Positions 9,114 to 18,027 of a stretch of DNA of 64,000 nucleotides are shown in pieces. Both the position numbers and the translations under genes were made by a program. The stretch is taken from the NCBI RefSeq assembly GCF_000745265.1, contig NZ_JQNN01000001.1, forward strand, positions 4,650,001 to 4,714,000, written 5' to 3'. Position 1 is the first letter of the stretch. The number at the start of each line of letters is the position of its first letter. The stretch comes from Massilia sp. 9096. GTDB lineage: Bacteria > Pseudomonadota > Gammaproteobacteria > Burkholderiales > Burkholderiaceae_D. The notes under the pieces were generated by a model. The model saw nothing but the letters and a program-made list of their open reading frames with translations. It was not told where the DNA came from and searched no databases.

Positions 9114-10178
9114 ATGCGTACGCTGACCCGCGCCCTGATCGCCGCCGCGCTGCTGAGCGCAAGCGTGGCCAACGCCAGCGAGACCGTGCGCGCCGACGAC
9201 GCGCGCATCGTGCGCATGGGCCGCACCGTGGCCGAACCCGACGGCACGGTGCGCTTCGGCTATTCCGGCGTGACCCTGACGCTGGCGGTGCAGGGCGGCC
9301 GCCTGGCGATGGAGGCCGCGGGCGGCGGCGCCAACAGCGTGGTCGACGTGATCGTCGATGGCGGCGCGCCGACCGTGCTGCAGCTCGATCCGCAGCCGCG
9401 CAGCTACGAGTTACTCAAGGACGCCGGCCCGGGACCGCACCGGGTCGACATCGTGCATCGCACCGAGACCTGGCTGGGCGTGCCCGCCATCGCGCGCTTC
9501 ACGACCGATGGCCGCATCACGCAGGCGCCGGCGCTGCCGTCGCGCAAGCTGCTGGTGCTGGGCGACTCGGTCACCTGCGGCGCCGGCATGCAGCGTCCAA
9601 GCGGGCCGGATGCGGCCGACAAGGGCAAGCCGAGCTGGTGGAACGCCGGCGCCTCCTACGGCATGCTGCTCGGCCAGGCGCTGCACGCGCAGGTGCAGCT
9701 GGTGTGCTTCGGCGGGCGCGGCCTGGTGCGCAGCTATAACAACCGCACCGACGAATACCAGCTGCCGGCCTTTTACGAGCTCGCGATCCCGGACGCCGCC
9801 CACCCCGTCAAATGGAACCAGGCCGACTACGATCCCGACCTGATCCTGGTGACGATCGGCACCAACGATTTCACGCAGGGCATCCCGGAACGCGCCTGGT
9901 ACGTCGACACCTACGTCAATTTCGTGCGCACGCTGCTGCGCGACCATCCGCACGCGAAGATCGCGCTGAGCGAAGGCGCGATCCTCGATGGCGAGAAGAA
10001 GGCGGCGCTGACCGACTACATCGCGGCCACCGTCGCGCGCGTGGGCGACCCGCGCGTGCGCGCGATCCCGTCGATCCACCATCCGGGCGACAGCGCGGAC
10101 GCGCACCCGACCACGCCGCAGCACGCCGAGATGGCGCGCGAGCTGGCGCCGCCGCTGCAGGCGCTGATGGGCTGGTGA
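9114..10178 (+). CDS. secreted CE2-like SGNH esterase (jelly-roll + GDSL domains)
   Basis: 354 residues, signal peptide ending at about ANAS (17-20). Residues about 25-135 form a beta-rich domain with FGYSGVTLTLAVQGGRLAMEA, HRVDIVHRTETWLGVPAIARFTTDG, as in carbohydrate esterase family 2. An SGNH domain follows: GDSVTCGAG (Ser), GGRGL, GTNDFT and a terminal HPTTPQHAEMA with the catalytic His. CE2 enzymes deacetylate acetylated xylan and mannan, often at O6. It starts 7 bases after the previous esterase gene and closes the polysaccharide-degrading run. The second esterase type suggests that acetyl groups at different positions are removed. Confidence 0.88.
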   Translation: MRTLTRALIAAALLSASVANASETVRADDARIVRMGRTVAEPDGTVRFGYSGVTLTLAVQGGRLAMEAAGGGANSVVDVIVDGGAPTVLQLDPQPRSYELLKDAGPGPHRVDIVHRTETWLGVPAIARFTTDGRITQAPALPSRKLLVLGDSVTCGAGMQRPSGPDAADKGKPSWWNAGASYGMLLGQALHAQVQLVCFGGRGLVRSYNNRTDEYQLPAFYELAIPDAAHPVKWNQADYDPDLILVTIGTNDFTQGIPERAWYVDTYVNFVRTLLRDHPHAKIALSEGAILDGEKKAALTDYIAATVARVGDPRVRAIPSIHHPGDSADAHPTTPQHAEMARELAPPLQALMGW

Positions 10179-10181
10179 AAC

Positions 10182-10682
10182 TCAGACGATCGGCAGCGCC
10201 GTCGTCTCCTTGATGCGCTGCAGGGCGAAGCTGGATTTCACGTCCAGCACCGCCGGGTGGCGCAGCAGGGTGCTCATCATGAAGCGCGAGAAGTGGTCCA
10301 TGTCCTCCACATGCACGCGCAACAGGAAATCCATCTCGCCGGTCATCGCATAGCAGGCCACCACTTCCGGCCAGGTCGACACGGCCTGGGCGAACTCGAA
10401 GCGCGGCGAGGTCGCCGGGATGCGCGCATTGCCCGGGCCTTCGCTGTGCTTTTCCAGCCGCACGTTCACGTAGGCCAGCAGGCCCAGGCCCAGCTTGTCC
10501 GGGTCGAGCAAGGCCACGTACTGGCGGATCACGCCGGCCTCTTCCAGTCGCTTGATGCGGCGCAGGCAGGGCGACGGCGACAGGCTGACGCGCTCGGCCA
10601 CGTCCTGGTTGGACAGGCGGCCATCCTCCTGAAGAATGGCGAGAATCTTGCGGTCGGTTTTATCCAGCTCGATTTTTGACAC
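10182..10682 (-). CDS. Lrp/AsnC-family transcriptional regulator
   Basis: 166 residues from the GTG at 10682 (AGGGGA lies about seven bases upstream and the protein then opens SKIELDKTDRKILAILQEDGRLS, a normal Lrp start). An ATG at 10706 would add eight residues. Winged HTH NQDVAERVSLSPSPCLRRIKRLEEAGVI at about 24-51, then the RAM ligand domain with YAMTGEMDFLLRVHVEDMDHF. Divergent from the indolepyruvate oxidoreductase gene with an Lrp-like palindrome between them. It probably senses an amino acid and controls aromatic or branched-chain amino-acid catabolism. Confidence 0.92.
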   Translation of the reverse strand: MSKIELDKTDRKILAILQEDGRLSNQDVAERVSLSPSPCLRRIKRLEEAGVIRQYVALLDPDKLGLGLLAYVNVRLEKHSEGPGNARIPATSPRFEFAQAVSTWPEVVACYAMTGEMDFLLRVHVEDMDHFSRFMMSTLLRHPAVLDVKSSFALQRIKETTALPIV

Positions 10683-10708
10683 GATTTCCCCTAAGCGCTC
10701 ATACATTC

Positions 10709-10723
10709 CGCAATTTTATTGCG
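10709..10723. promoter_or_regulatory. Lrp/AsnC-type operator palindrome
   Basis: CGCAAT-TTT-ATTGCG is a perfect 15-bp inverted repeat in the 162-base divergent region between the Lrp gene and the oxidoreductase gene. Dyads with an AT-rich centre of this size are typical Lrp/AsnC sites. A TATACT at 10777-10782 could be the -10 for the rightward gene; no convincing -35 was seen. Confidence 0.6.
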
Positions 10724-10844
10724 CAAGTCGCCGGACGTGGGGAATTGATTGAAATTTAATGCTGGAAGCGCAGGTCTATACTGCTCCTGACATGCGCTAA
10801 AAAGCACACAGAGGCTGCGCACCCCGACCATATTGGAGACACCA

Positions 10845-13800
10845 ATGAACGCCCCCCAGGACCGCTCGCAACTCGAGCCGCAGCCGCCGTCCGCGCCTGC
10901 CCACGACATTACCCTCGACGACAAGTGGACGCTCGAACGCGGCCGCGCCTTCATGACCGGCACCCAGGCGCTGATCCGCCTGCCGATGCTGCAGCGCGAG
11001 CGCGACCTCAAGGCCGGACTGAACACGGCCGGCTACATCAGCGGCTACCGCGGTTCGCCGGTCACGCAGGTCGACCAGACCGCGTGGAAAGCCAAGCAGC
11101 ACCTGGAAGCGCACAAGGTCCACTTCCACCCGGGCATGAACGAAGACCTGGCCGCGACCGCCGTGTGGGGCACCCAGCAGACCAATCTGTTCGAAGGCGC
11201 CAAGTACGACGGTGTGTTCGCCATGTGGTACGGCAAGGGCCCGGGCGTCGACCGCTGCGGCGACGTCTTCAAGCACGCCAACAACGCCGGCTCGGCCAAG
11301 CATGGCGGCGTGATCGTGCTGGCCGGCGACGATCACTCTGCCAAGTCCTCGTCCACCGCGCACCAGTCGGACCACATCCTGCACCACGTCGGCATCCCGG
11401 TGCTGTACCCGTCGTCGGTGCAGGAATACATCGACTTCGGCCTGCACGCCTGGGCCATGAGCCGCTACAGCGGGCTGTGGGTGTCGCTCAAGGCCGTCAC
11501 TGACATCATCGAGTCCGGCGCCGTGGTCGACCTCGATCCGGACCGCGTGCAGACCGTCATCCCGACCGACTTCGAGATGCCGCCGGGCGGCCTGAACATC
11601 CGCTGGCCGGACGCCGTGCTGGACCAGGAAGTCCGGATGAACAACTACAAGTGGTACGCGGCCCTCGCGTACGCGCGCGCGAACAAGCTCAACCAGCTGA
11701 TCTGGGACAGCCCGCAACCCAGGATCGGCATCATCACCGCCGGCAAATCCTACCTCGACACGCGCCAGGCGCTGGCCGACCTCGGCATCGACGAGCAGGC
11801 CGCGCGCGAGATCGGCCTGCGCCTGTACAAGGTCGGCATGACCTGGCCGCTCGATTCGGTCGGCGTGCACGAGTTCGCGCGCGGCCTGGACGAAATCATC
11901 GTGGTCGAAGAAAAGCGCCAGGTGCTCGAGTACGCGCTCAAGGAAGAGCTGTACAACCTGCCGGATGGCGAGCGTCCGCGCGTGGTCGGCAAGTTCGACG
12001 ACGCCGGCGAATGGAGCATCAGGAACCGCTCCGGCCAGGGCGACTGGCTGCTGCCCGGCACGTATGAATTGAGCCCGGCCCAGGTCGCGCGCGCGATCGC
12101 CTCGCGCATTTCGCACTACTGCGCCGGCCATCCGGTCGAGCAACGCGTGAAGGAACGCATCGCCTTCCTGGAAGCGAAAGAGGCCGTGCTCAAGGCGATT
12201 CCCGCCAAGGCCAATCCGGAAACCGACCGCATCCCGTACTTCTGCTCGGGCTGCCCGCACAACAGCTCGACCAAGGTGCCGGAAGGCTCGCGTGCGATGG
12301 CCGGCATCGGCTGCCACTACATGGTGCTGTGGATGGACCGCGAAACCTCCACCTTCACGCACATGGGTGCGGAAGGGACGACCTGGATCGGCCAGGCCCC
12401 GTTCACCGACGAAAAGCACGTGTTCGCCAACCTCGGCGACGGCACCTACTTCCACTCGGGCGTGCTGGCGATCCGCGCCTCGGTCGCGGCCAAGGTCAAC
12501 ATCACCTATAAAATCCTGTACAACGATGCGGTCGCGATGACCGGCGGCCAGTCCCACGATGGCCCGCTCGACCCGGCCAGGATCAGCCGCCAGCTCGCGG
12601 CCGAGGGCGTCAACCCGATCATCGTCGTGACCGACGAGCCGGACAAGTACCCGGACGATTACCCATGGGCCGAAGGCGTCACCGTGCGCCACCGTGCGGA
12701 ACTGATGGACGTGCAGCGCCAACTGCGCGAGGTGCAAGGCGTGTCGGCGATGATCTACGACCAGACCTGCGCCTCCGAGAAGCGCCGCCGCCGCAAGAAG
12801 GGTTCGTACCCGGACCCGGCCAAGCGCGCGGTGATCAACGAAGCCGTGTGCGAAGGCTGCGGCGACTGCTCGAAGCAATCGAACTGCCTGTCGATCGAGC
12901 CGCTCGAGACGGAACTGGGCCGCAAGCGCCAGATCAACCAGTCCTCGTGCAACAAGGACTTTTCGTGCGTGACCGGCTTCTGCCCGAGCTTCGTCACCGT
13001 CGAAGGCGGCGCGTTGAAGAAGCCGAAAAAGTCGTCGGCGCAGTCGAACGATGCCCCTGCGCCGGCCCTGCCGATGCCGCAGATTCCCTCCACCGCGACG
13101 CCGTTCGGCATCCTGGTCACCGGCATCGGCGGCACCGGCGTGGTCACGGTCGGCCAGATCCTGGCGGTCGCCGCCCACGTCGAGGGCAAGGGCGCGCTGG
13201 TGCTCGACATGAGCGGCCTGGCGCAGAAGGGCGGCCCGGTGATGTCGCACGTGAAGCTGGCCGACCGCCAGGACACGCTGTACTCGACCCGCGTCGGCAC
13301 CGGCAGCGCCGACCTCGTGATCGGCTGCGACCAGATCGTCACCGCCAGCCGCGACGCGCTGTCGCGCATGGGGGAGGGCCGCACCCGGGCCTTCGTCAAC
13401 GGCAGCGGCGCCACCACCGCCGCCTTCATCAAGAACCCGGACTGGCAATTCCCGGCCGAGGGCTCGCGCGGCGCGATCCTGCAAGCCTGCGGCAAGGACA
13501 ACGTCGACTTCATCGACGCCGGCCAGATCGCCACCAGCCTGATGGGCGACGCCATCGCCACCAATATGTTCATGCTCGGCTACGCCTTCCAGAAGGGGCG
13601 CGTGCCGCTGCAGGAAAGCTCGATCATGAAGGCGATCGAATTGAACGGCGTCTCGATCGCCTTCAACAAGGCCGCCTTCAACTGGGGCCGCACGGCCGCG
13701 CACGATCTCGCATCGGTGCAGAAGCTGGCCGCACCCGCCAAGGTGATCGAGTTCAAGCGCAGCCAGTCGCTGGACGAGGTCGTCAAGCGCCGCGTCGAGC

Positions 13801-14417
13801 TGCTCACCGCCTACCAGAACGTGGCGTACGCGCGCGAGTACGAAGCTTTCGTCACGCGCGTGCGCGCGGCCGAGGAGCGCGTCGGCAAGGGCTCGCGGCT
13901 ATCCGATGCGGTGGCGCGCAACCTGCACAAGCTGATGGCCTACAAGGACGAGTACGAGGTCGCGCGCCTGTACACCGATCCGGCCTTCATGGCCAAGATC
14001 GACGGCATGTTCGAAGGCGACGTCAAACTCAAGTTCCACCTGGCCCCGCCGGTCATGGCCAGGAAGGACCAGGACGGCCACCTGGTCAAGCAGGAATTCG
14101 GCCCGTGGATGATGAAGGCCTTCGGCGTGCTGGCCAAGCTGAAAGGCTTGCGCGGCACGGCGCTCGATCCGTTCGGCCACACCGCCGAGCGCAAGATGGA
14201 GCGCGGCCTGGTCCAGCAGTACCGGACGACCATCGACGCGCTGCTGCCCAAGCTGGGCGCCGACAACCTGGCGCAGGCAGTGGCGATCGCCAGCATCCCG
14301 GAAGACATCCGCGGCTTCGGCCACGTCAAGGAGCGCAACCTGAACGCGGCCAGGCAGAAGGAGGCGGCCCTGGTCGCCGCTTTCCATGGCGCCGGGACGG
14401 CGGCGCAAGCGGCTTGA
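10845..14417 (+). CDS. indolepyruvate ferredoxin oxidoreductase family protein (fused)
   Basis: 1190 residues. ATG at 10845 follows GGAGAC; a TTG 12 bases upstream in frame is less likely. The N-terminal pyrimidine-binding half has the TPP-dependent oxidoreductase sequence GYISGYRGSPVTQVDQ and GPGVDRCGDVFKHAN. The TPP pyrophosphate half has CSGCPHNSSTKVPEGSRAMAGIGCHYM near residue 465-490. An iron-sulfur segment follows with CEGCGDCSKQSNC and SSCNKDFSCVTGFCPS. The C-terminal gamma-type domain begins GIGGTGVVTVGQIL and contains SGLAQKGGPVMSHV. The family oxidatively decarboxylates arylpyruvates (or branched 2-oxoacids) to acyl-CoA with ferredoxin. Burkholderiales use the single-chain fused form, as here. 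Likely regulated by the divergent Lrp protein. Confidence 0.93.
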   Translation: MNAPQDRSQLEPQPPSAPAHDITLDDKWTLERGRAFMTGTQALIRLPMLQRERDLKAGLNTAGYISGYRGSPVTQVDQTAWKAKQHLEAHKVHFHPGMNEDLAATAVWGTQQTNLFEGAKYDGVFAMWYGKGPGVDRCGDVFKHANNAGSAKHGGVIVLAGDDHSAKSSSTAHQSDHILHHVGIPVLYPSSVQEYIDFGLHAWAMSRYSGLWVSLKAVTDIIESGAVVDLDPDRVQTVIPTDFEMPPGGLNIRWPDAVLDQEVRMNNYKWYAALAYARANKLNQLIWDSPQPRIGIITAGKSYLDTRQALADLGIDEQAAREIGLRLYKVGMTWPLDSVGVHEFARGLDEIIVVEEKRQVLEYALKEELYNLPDGERPRVVGKFDDAGEWSIRNRSGQGDWLLPGTYELSPAQVARAIASRISHYCAGHPVEQRVKERIAFLEAKEAVLKAIPAKANPETDRIPYFCSGCPHNSSTKVPEGSRAMAGIGCHYMVLWMDRETSTFTHMGAEGTTWIGQAPFTDEKHVFANLGDGTYFHSGVLAIRASVAAKVNITYKILYNDAVAMTGGQSHDGPLDPARISRQLAAEGVNPIIVVTDEPDKYPDDYPWAEGVTVRHRAELMDVQRQLREVQGVSAMIYDQTCASEKRRRRKKGSYPDPAKRAVINEAVCEGCGDCSKQSNCLSIEPLETELGRKRQINQSSCNKDFSCVTGFCPSFVTVEGGALKKPKKSSAQSNDAPAPALPMPQIPSTATPFGILVTGIGGTGVVTVGQILAVAAHVEGKGALVLDMSGLAQKGGPVMSHVKLADRQDTLYSTRVGTGSADLVIGCDQIVTASRDALSRMGEGRTRAFVNGSGATTAAFIKNPDWQFPAEGSRGAILQACGKDNVDFIDAGQIATSLMGDAIATNMFMLGYAFQKGRVPLQESSIMKAIELNGVSIAFNKAAFNWGRTAAHDLASVQKLAAPAKVIEFKRSQSLDEVVKRRVELLTAYQNVAYAREYEAFVTRVRAAEERVGKGSRLSDAVARNLHKLMAYKDEYEVARLYTDPAFMAKIDGMFEGDVKLKFHLAPPVMARKDQDGHLVKQEFGPWMMKAFGVLAKLKGLRGTALDPFGHTAERKMERGLVQQYRTTIDALLPKLGADNLAQAVAIASIPEDIRGFGHVKERNLNAARQKEAALVAAFHGAGTAAQAA

Positions 14418-14454
14418 TGCATCAATTCGCTACGCCGGTTTGACACATCGGCAA

Positions 14455-14490
14455 GCGCCGCCGCAGGGCCACTCAGCCTTGCGGCGGTGC
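14455..14490 (+). terminator. stem-loop after the oxidoreductase gene
   Basis: Arms 14455-14468 and 14477-14490 pair over 14 positions (two G-T wobbles) around an 8-base loop. It lies 38 bases past the oxidoreductase stop. No T-run follows, so it may be an mRNA-stabilising hairpin or Rho-assisted terminator rather than a classical one. Confidence 0.45.
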
Positions 14491-14558
14491 AGCTTTCCCA
14501 CCGTTGTCGTATCGACCCAACTGTTACATTTAGTTTCATTCTGTAGGGCAAGTACGTC

Positions 14559-14564
14559 TATAAT
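14559..14564 (+). promoter_or_regulatory. perfect TATAAT -10 box immediately before the S41 protease start
   Basis: TATAAT at 14559-14564 ends only seven bases before the ATG at 14572, so transcription would begin at or beside the start codon. A weak -35 candidate TTCATT (14535-14540) is 18 bases upstream. No Shine-Dalgarno sequence fits between the box and the ATG. Confidence 0.5.
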
Positions 14565-14571
14565 CAGGCGC

Positions 14572-16119
14572 ATGAGCTCGCCCATTGCCCTCTCAGGTCA
14601 TTCGACCGCCTTCCCTCGGCTTGCCGCCTGCGCCCTGGTTTCCGTCCTGATGCTGTCCGCGTGCGGCGGCGGCGGCGGCGGCAGTCCCGGCGTCACGAGC
14701 GGCAGCACGTCGAACACGACCGCGCCCTCGTCCACGACGCCTGCCGGCGGCGCGGACCCGATCCCGAGCAACTACCAGGCCTATGCCAACTCGTGCGCCG
14801 CGCCGCGCTCCGGCGTCGATGCGCAAGGTGTTCCATTCCCAGACAAGCAGGGCACGCTGCAGGACGAGTTCAAATTCCTGCGCGGCTGGATCGACTCGAC
14901 CTACCTTTGGTACAACGAGGTGCCGGGCACGGTGCACATGGCGGACTACACGAACGCGATCGATTACTTCGGTGCGCTCAAGACCCCGTTGATCACGGCG
15001 TCGGGCAAGCCGAAAGACCAGTTCCACTTCACCTACACGACGGCGGAGTGGGACGCGCTCAGCAACGCCAGCCAGGACACCGGCTACGGCCTGACCTGGT
15101 CGTACGATTCGACCAAGGCGCCGCGCACCTGGCGCGCCGCGATCGTCGAACCCGGCTCGCCGGGCGCCGGCGCCGGCCTGCAGCGCGGCGACCAGCTGAT
15201 GTCGATCGACGGCTACGATTTCGTCAACACCGCCGACCAGGCGACCCTCACCAAGGTCAACGCCGGCCTGTATCCGGCCAAGGCAGGCGAGCAGCACACG
15301 CTGACCTTCCAGCGCGCCGGTTCGAATTTCACGGTGACGATGACCGCGGCGGTCGTGACCACGGCGCCGGTGAAGAACGTCAAGGTGATCGACACCCCGA
15401 CCGGCCGCGTCGGCTACCTGAGCTTCGAAGACCACAACGCGGTGTCCGAGCAGCAGCTGGTGAACGCGTTTTCCAGCCTGAAGAGCCAGGGCGCGACCGA
15501 CCTGGTGCTCGACATGCGCTACAACGGCGGCGGCCTGCTGTACGTCGCCAGCGAGCTGGCCTACATGATCGCCGGCCCGGCCTCGAACGGCAAAACCTTC
15601 GAGCAGGAGCGCTTCAACGACAAGACCCAGACCTACGCGCCGATCCAGTTCATGAGCACCGCCTACGGCTTCTCGGCGCCCAAGGGCACGGCCTTGCCTT
15701 ACCTGGGCCTGAAGCACGTGACCGTGCTGTCCACGGCCGACACCTGCTCGGCCAGCGAAGCGGTGATCAACGGCCTGCGCGGCATCGACGTGCAAGTCGA
15801 CATCATCGGCGCCCAGACCTGCGGCAAGCCCTACGGCTTCACCCCGCAGGACAACTGCGGGACGACCTATTTCGCGATCCAGTTCCAGGGCGTGAACGCC
15901 AAGGGCTTCGGCGATTTCGCCGACGGCTTCGCGCCGACCTGCAGCGTGTCCGACGACCTGTCGCACGCGCTCGGCGACACCTCCGAAGGCCTGCTGTCCG
16001 CAGCCCTGGCCTACCGCAGCAGCAACAGCTGCCCGGCGGCGCGGACCGGCACGGCGCAGCGCCGGATTGCGCGCTCGGCGCTCAGGCAGATCGCGATCCT
16101 GCCGCCGCCCACGAACTGA
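14572..16119 (+). CDS. S41-family lipoprotein peptidase with PDZ domain
   Basis: 515 residues. A lipoprotein signal (VLMLSACGGGGGG, lipid-Cys near 29) leads into a Gly/Ser/Thr-rich tether. A PDZ-like domain follows (EPGSPGAGAGLQRGDQLMSIDGYDF, about 195-220). The tail-specific-protease domain contains GYLSFEDH, LVLDMRYNGGGL and STADTCSASEAVINGL, whose second Ser is the probable nucleophile. It should act in the periplasm, attached to a membrane, on C-termini of proteins; the substrate is unknown. The start is set by the lipoprotein signal. The TATAAT only seven bases upstream suggests a leaderless mRNA. The C-terminus ends in a basic Ala/Arg stretch. Confidence 0.88.
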   Translation: MSSPIALSGHSTAFPRLAACALVSVLMLSACGGGGGGSPGVTSGSTSNTTAPSSTTPAGGADPIPSNYQAYANSCAAPRSGVDAQGVPFPDKQGTLQDEFKFLRGWIDSTYLWYNEVPGTVHMADYTNAIDYFGALKTPLITASGKPKDQFHFTYTTAEWDALSNASQDTGYGLTWSYDSTKAPRTWRAAIVEPGSPGAGAGLQRGDQLMSIDGYDFVNTADQATLTKVNAGLYPAKAGEQHTLTFQRAGSNFTVTMTAAVVTTAPVKNVKVIDTPTGRVGYLSFEDHNAVSEQQLVNAFSSLKSQGATDLVLDMRYNGGGLLYVASELAYMIAGPASNGKTFEQERFNDKTQTYAPIQFMSTAYGFSAPKGTALPYLGLKHVTVLSTADTCSASEAVINGLRGIDVQVDIIGAQTCGKPYGFTPQDNCGTTYFAIQFQGVNAKGFGDFADGFAPTCSVSDDLSHALGDTSEGLLSAALAYRSSNSCPAARTGTAQRRIARSALRQIAILPPPTN

Positions 16120-16130
16120 TCTTGCCTGTC

Positions 16131-16150
16131 GCTCCGGCGCAGGCCGGAGC
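16131..16150. repeat. short palindromic repeat unit (REP-like)
   Basis: GCTCCGGC (16131-16138) and GCCGGAGC (16143-16150) enclose GCAG. The preceding bases and left arm share GTCGC(C/T)CCGGCGCAGGC with the element at 55370-55384, so the window appears to hold two members of one dispersed family. Confidence 0.5.
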
Positions 16151-16165
16151 CCAGGTAGTTGCTCG

Positions 16166-16191
16166 AAAGGCCGGGTTGATCCCGGCCTTTT
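16166..16191 (+). terminator. Rho-independent-type terminator
   Basis: AAAGGCCGGG (16166-16175), loop TTGAT, CCCGGCCTTT (16181-16190), then T. The perfect 10-bp stem lies 46 bases past the S41 stop. The T-run is short (four in total) but is part of the stem end, as in many high-GC genomes. Confidence 0.7.
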
Positions 16192-16251
16192 CACATCCGC
16201 CTCATCTATAATTTCCAGCTTGAATTCTTTTCAATCCGCTGGAGCTGCCTG

Positions 16252-18027
16252 ATGATCCGTACCACCTTGCTGCTGGCCCTGCTGTCCGCCTTTCCCATCT
16301 CCCAAGCGGCCACCGCCAGCACCCACGATGCGCTGCGCACCGTCTCCGAGCGCTCCGGCTTTCAGTCGACCGGTCGCTACGACGAAGTGGTGCGGCTGTG
16401 CGGCGAGTTCCAGAAGGCCTGGCCGAAGCAGGTCAAATGCTTCCAGTTCGGCACCACGCCGGAAGGGCGGCCGATGCTGGCGCTGGCGGTCAATGCGCGC
16501 GGCGCGCTCACGCCCGCGGGCGCACGCAAGGCCGGCTTGCCGGTGACGCTGATCCAGGGCGGCATCCACGCCGGCGAGATCGACGGCAAGGATGCCGGTT
16601 TCCTGGCATTGCGCGAGCTGCTCGAAGGCCGGGTGGCGCCGGGGGTACTCGACAAGCAGGTGCTGCTGTTCGTCCCGGTGTTCAACGTCGACGGCCACGA
16701 GCGCTTCGGCCGCTGGAACCGTCCGAACCAGCGCGGTCCGGTCGAGATGGGCTGGCGCGCGACCGCCCAGAACTTCAACCTGAACCGCGACTACGTGAAA
16801 GCCGACGCGCCCGAGATGGCGGCGATGCTGACCCTGATCGAGGCCTGGGATCCGCTGGTCACGGTCGACCTGCACGTCACCGACGGCGCCAAGTTCCAGC
16901 ACGACGTCTCGATCCAGGTCGAGCCGGTGCATGGCGCCGACGCCGGACTGCGCCAGGCCGGCCTGGCGTTCCGCAACGGCGTGGTAGCGGACATCAGCCG
17001 CCAGGGCTCGACCCCGCAGACCTATTACATGTCGTTCAACCAGCTTGATGATCCATCCTCGGGCTTCGCCGACACGGTGTACGAGCCACGCTTCTCGACC
17101 GGCTATTTCCCGCTGCGTAACCGGATGACGATGCTGGTCGAGACCCATTCGTGGAAGGATTACCCGGCCCGCGTGCGCATCACCCACAATTCGATCGTCT
17201 CGACGCTGCAGCAGGTGGCCGACCACGGCAAGGCCTGGATGCAGACCGCACTCGAGGCCGACGCGCGCGCCGCAGGGCTGGCCGGCCAGCCGGTCGCGCT
17301 GAGCTACCGCACCACCGACAAGACCACGATGGTCGACTTCCAGGGCTATGCCTACACGCGCACGATGTCCGACGTGTCCGGCGCGACGATGATTCATTAC
17401 GACGAAAGCAAACCGCAGGTCTGGCATGTGCCGCTGCGCGACGAGGTGGTGCCCGACGCGCAGGCCGACGCGCCGCGCGCCGGTTACCTGGTGCCGGCCG
17501 CCTGGGCGTCGACCGTCGAGCCGAAGCTCAAGCTGCACGGCATCGCCTACCGCCGCCTGGACCAGGCGCTGCATGGGGCCGCCTTGCAGACCTACCGCGC
17601 CGACAAGGCGACCTTCGCGGCCACCTCGTTCGAATCGCACCAGCGCCTGAAAACCGAAGGGTCCTGGAAGCCGGAAGCGCGCGACGTCGGCGCCGGCGCC
17701 CTGTTCGTGCCGATCGCGCAAGCCAAAGCGCGCCTGGTGATGGCGCTGTTCGAGCCGCAGGCGCCGGATTCGCTGCTGGCCTGGGGCGAATTCAACAATG
17801 CCTTCGAGCGCAAGGAATACATGGAAGAGTACGTCGCCGAGGACGTCGCGCGCGAGCAGATGGCCCAGGATCCGGCGCTGGCCGCCGAGTTCCGCCACAA
17901 GGTCGAGAGCGACCCGGCCTTCGCCAGGAACCCGCGGGCGCGCCTGGAGTTTTTCGCGCGCCGGCACGCGTCGTGGGATGAGCGGCTGAACCTGTATCCG
18001 GTGATGCGCAGCGACGTCGCGCTGTAG
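16252..18027 (+). CDS. secreted M14-family zinc carboxypeptidase
   Basis: 591 residues with signal peptide TLLLALLSAFPISQAATA (about 4-22). The M14 zinc site is visible as HAGEIDGKD (His106, Glu109) with the third ligand in TVDLHVTDGAKFQHD (His near 205). The catalytic Glu is probably in MLVETHSWKDY (near 298). The C-terminal 250 residues form an extra domain after the peptidase fold. The family removes C-terminal residues from peptides or peptidoglycan stems; by its signal it is periplasmic or secreted. A TATAAT at 16207-16212 just past the terminator is a likely -10, and GGAG at 16240 a ribosome site. Neighbour of the S41 protease, but separately transcribed. Confidence 0.9.
   Translation: MIRTTLLLALLSAFPISQAATASTHDALRTVSERSGFQSTGRYDEVVRLCGEFQKAWPKQVKCFQFGTTPEGRPMLALAVNARGALTPAGARKAGLPVTLIQGGIHAGEIDGKDAGFLALRELLEGRVAPGVLDKQVLLFVPVFNVDGHERFGRWNRPNQRGPVEMGWRATAQNFNLNRDYVKADAPEMAAMLTLIEAWDPLVTVDLHVTDGAKFQHDVSIQVEPVHGADAGLRQAGLAFRNGVVADISRQGSTPQTYYMSFNQLDDPSSGFADTVYEPRFSTGYFPLRNRMTMLVETHSWKDYPARVRITHNSIVSTLQQVADHGKAWMQTALEADARAAGLAGQPVALSYRTTDKTTMVDFQGYAYTRTMSDVSGATMIHYDESKPQVWHVPLRDEVVPDAQADAPRAGYLVPAAWASTVEPKLKLHGIAYRRLDQALHGAALQTYRADKATFAATSFESHQRLKTEGSWKPEARDVGAGALFVPIAQAKARLVMALFEPQAPDSLLAWGEFNNAFERKEYMEEYVAEDVAREQMAQDPALAAEFRHKVESDPAFARNPRARLEFFARRHASWDERLNLYPVMRSDVAL

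Noticed and set aside
10797..13703. 968-codon open frame opposite the indolepyruvate oxidoreductase
   Set aside because: Composition is Arg/His/Val-rich nonsense with no domains; it is the mirror of codon bias in a high-GC gene that has clear TPP and Fe-S motifs.
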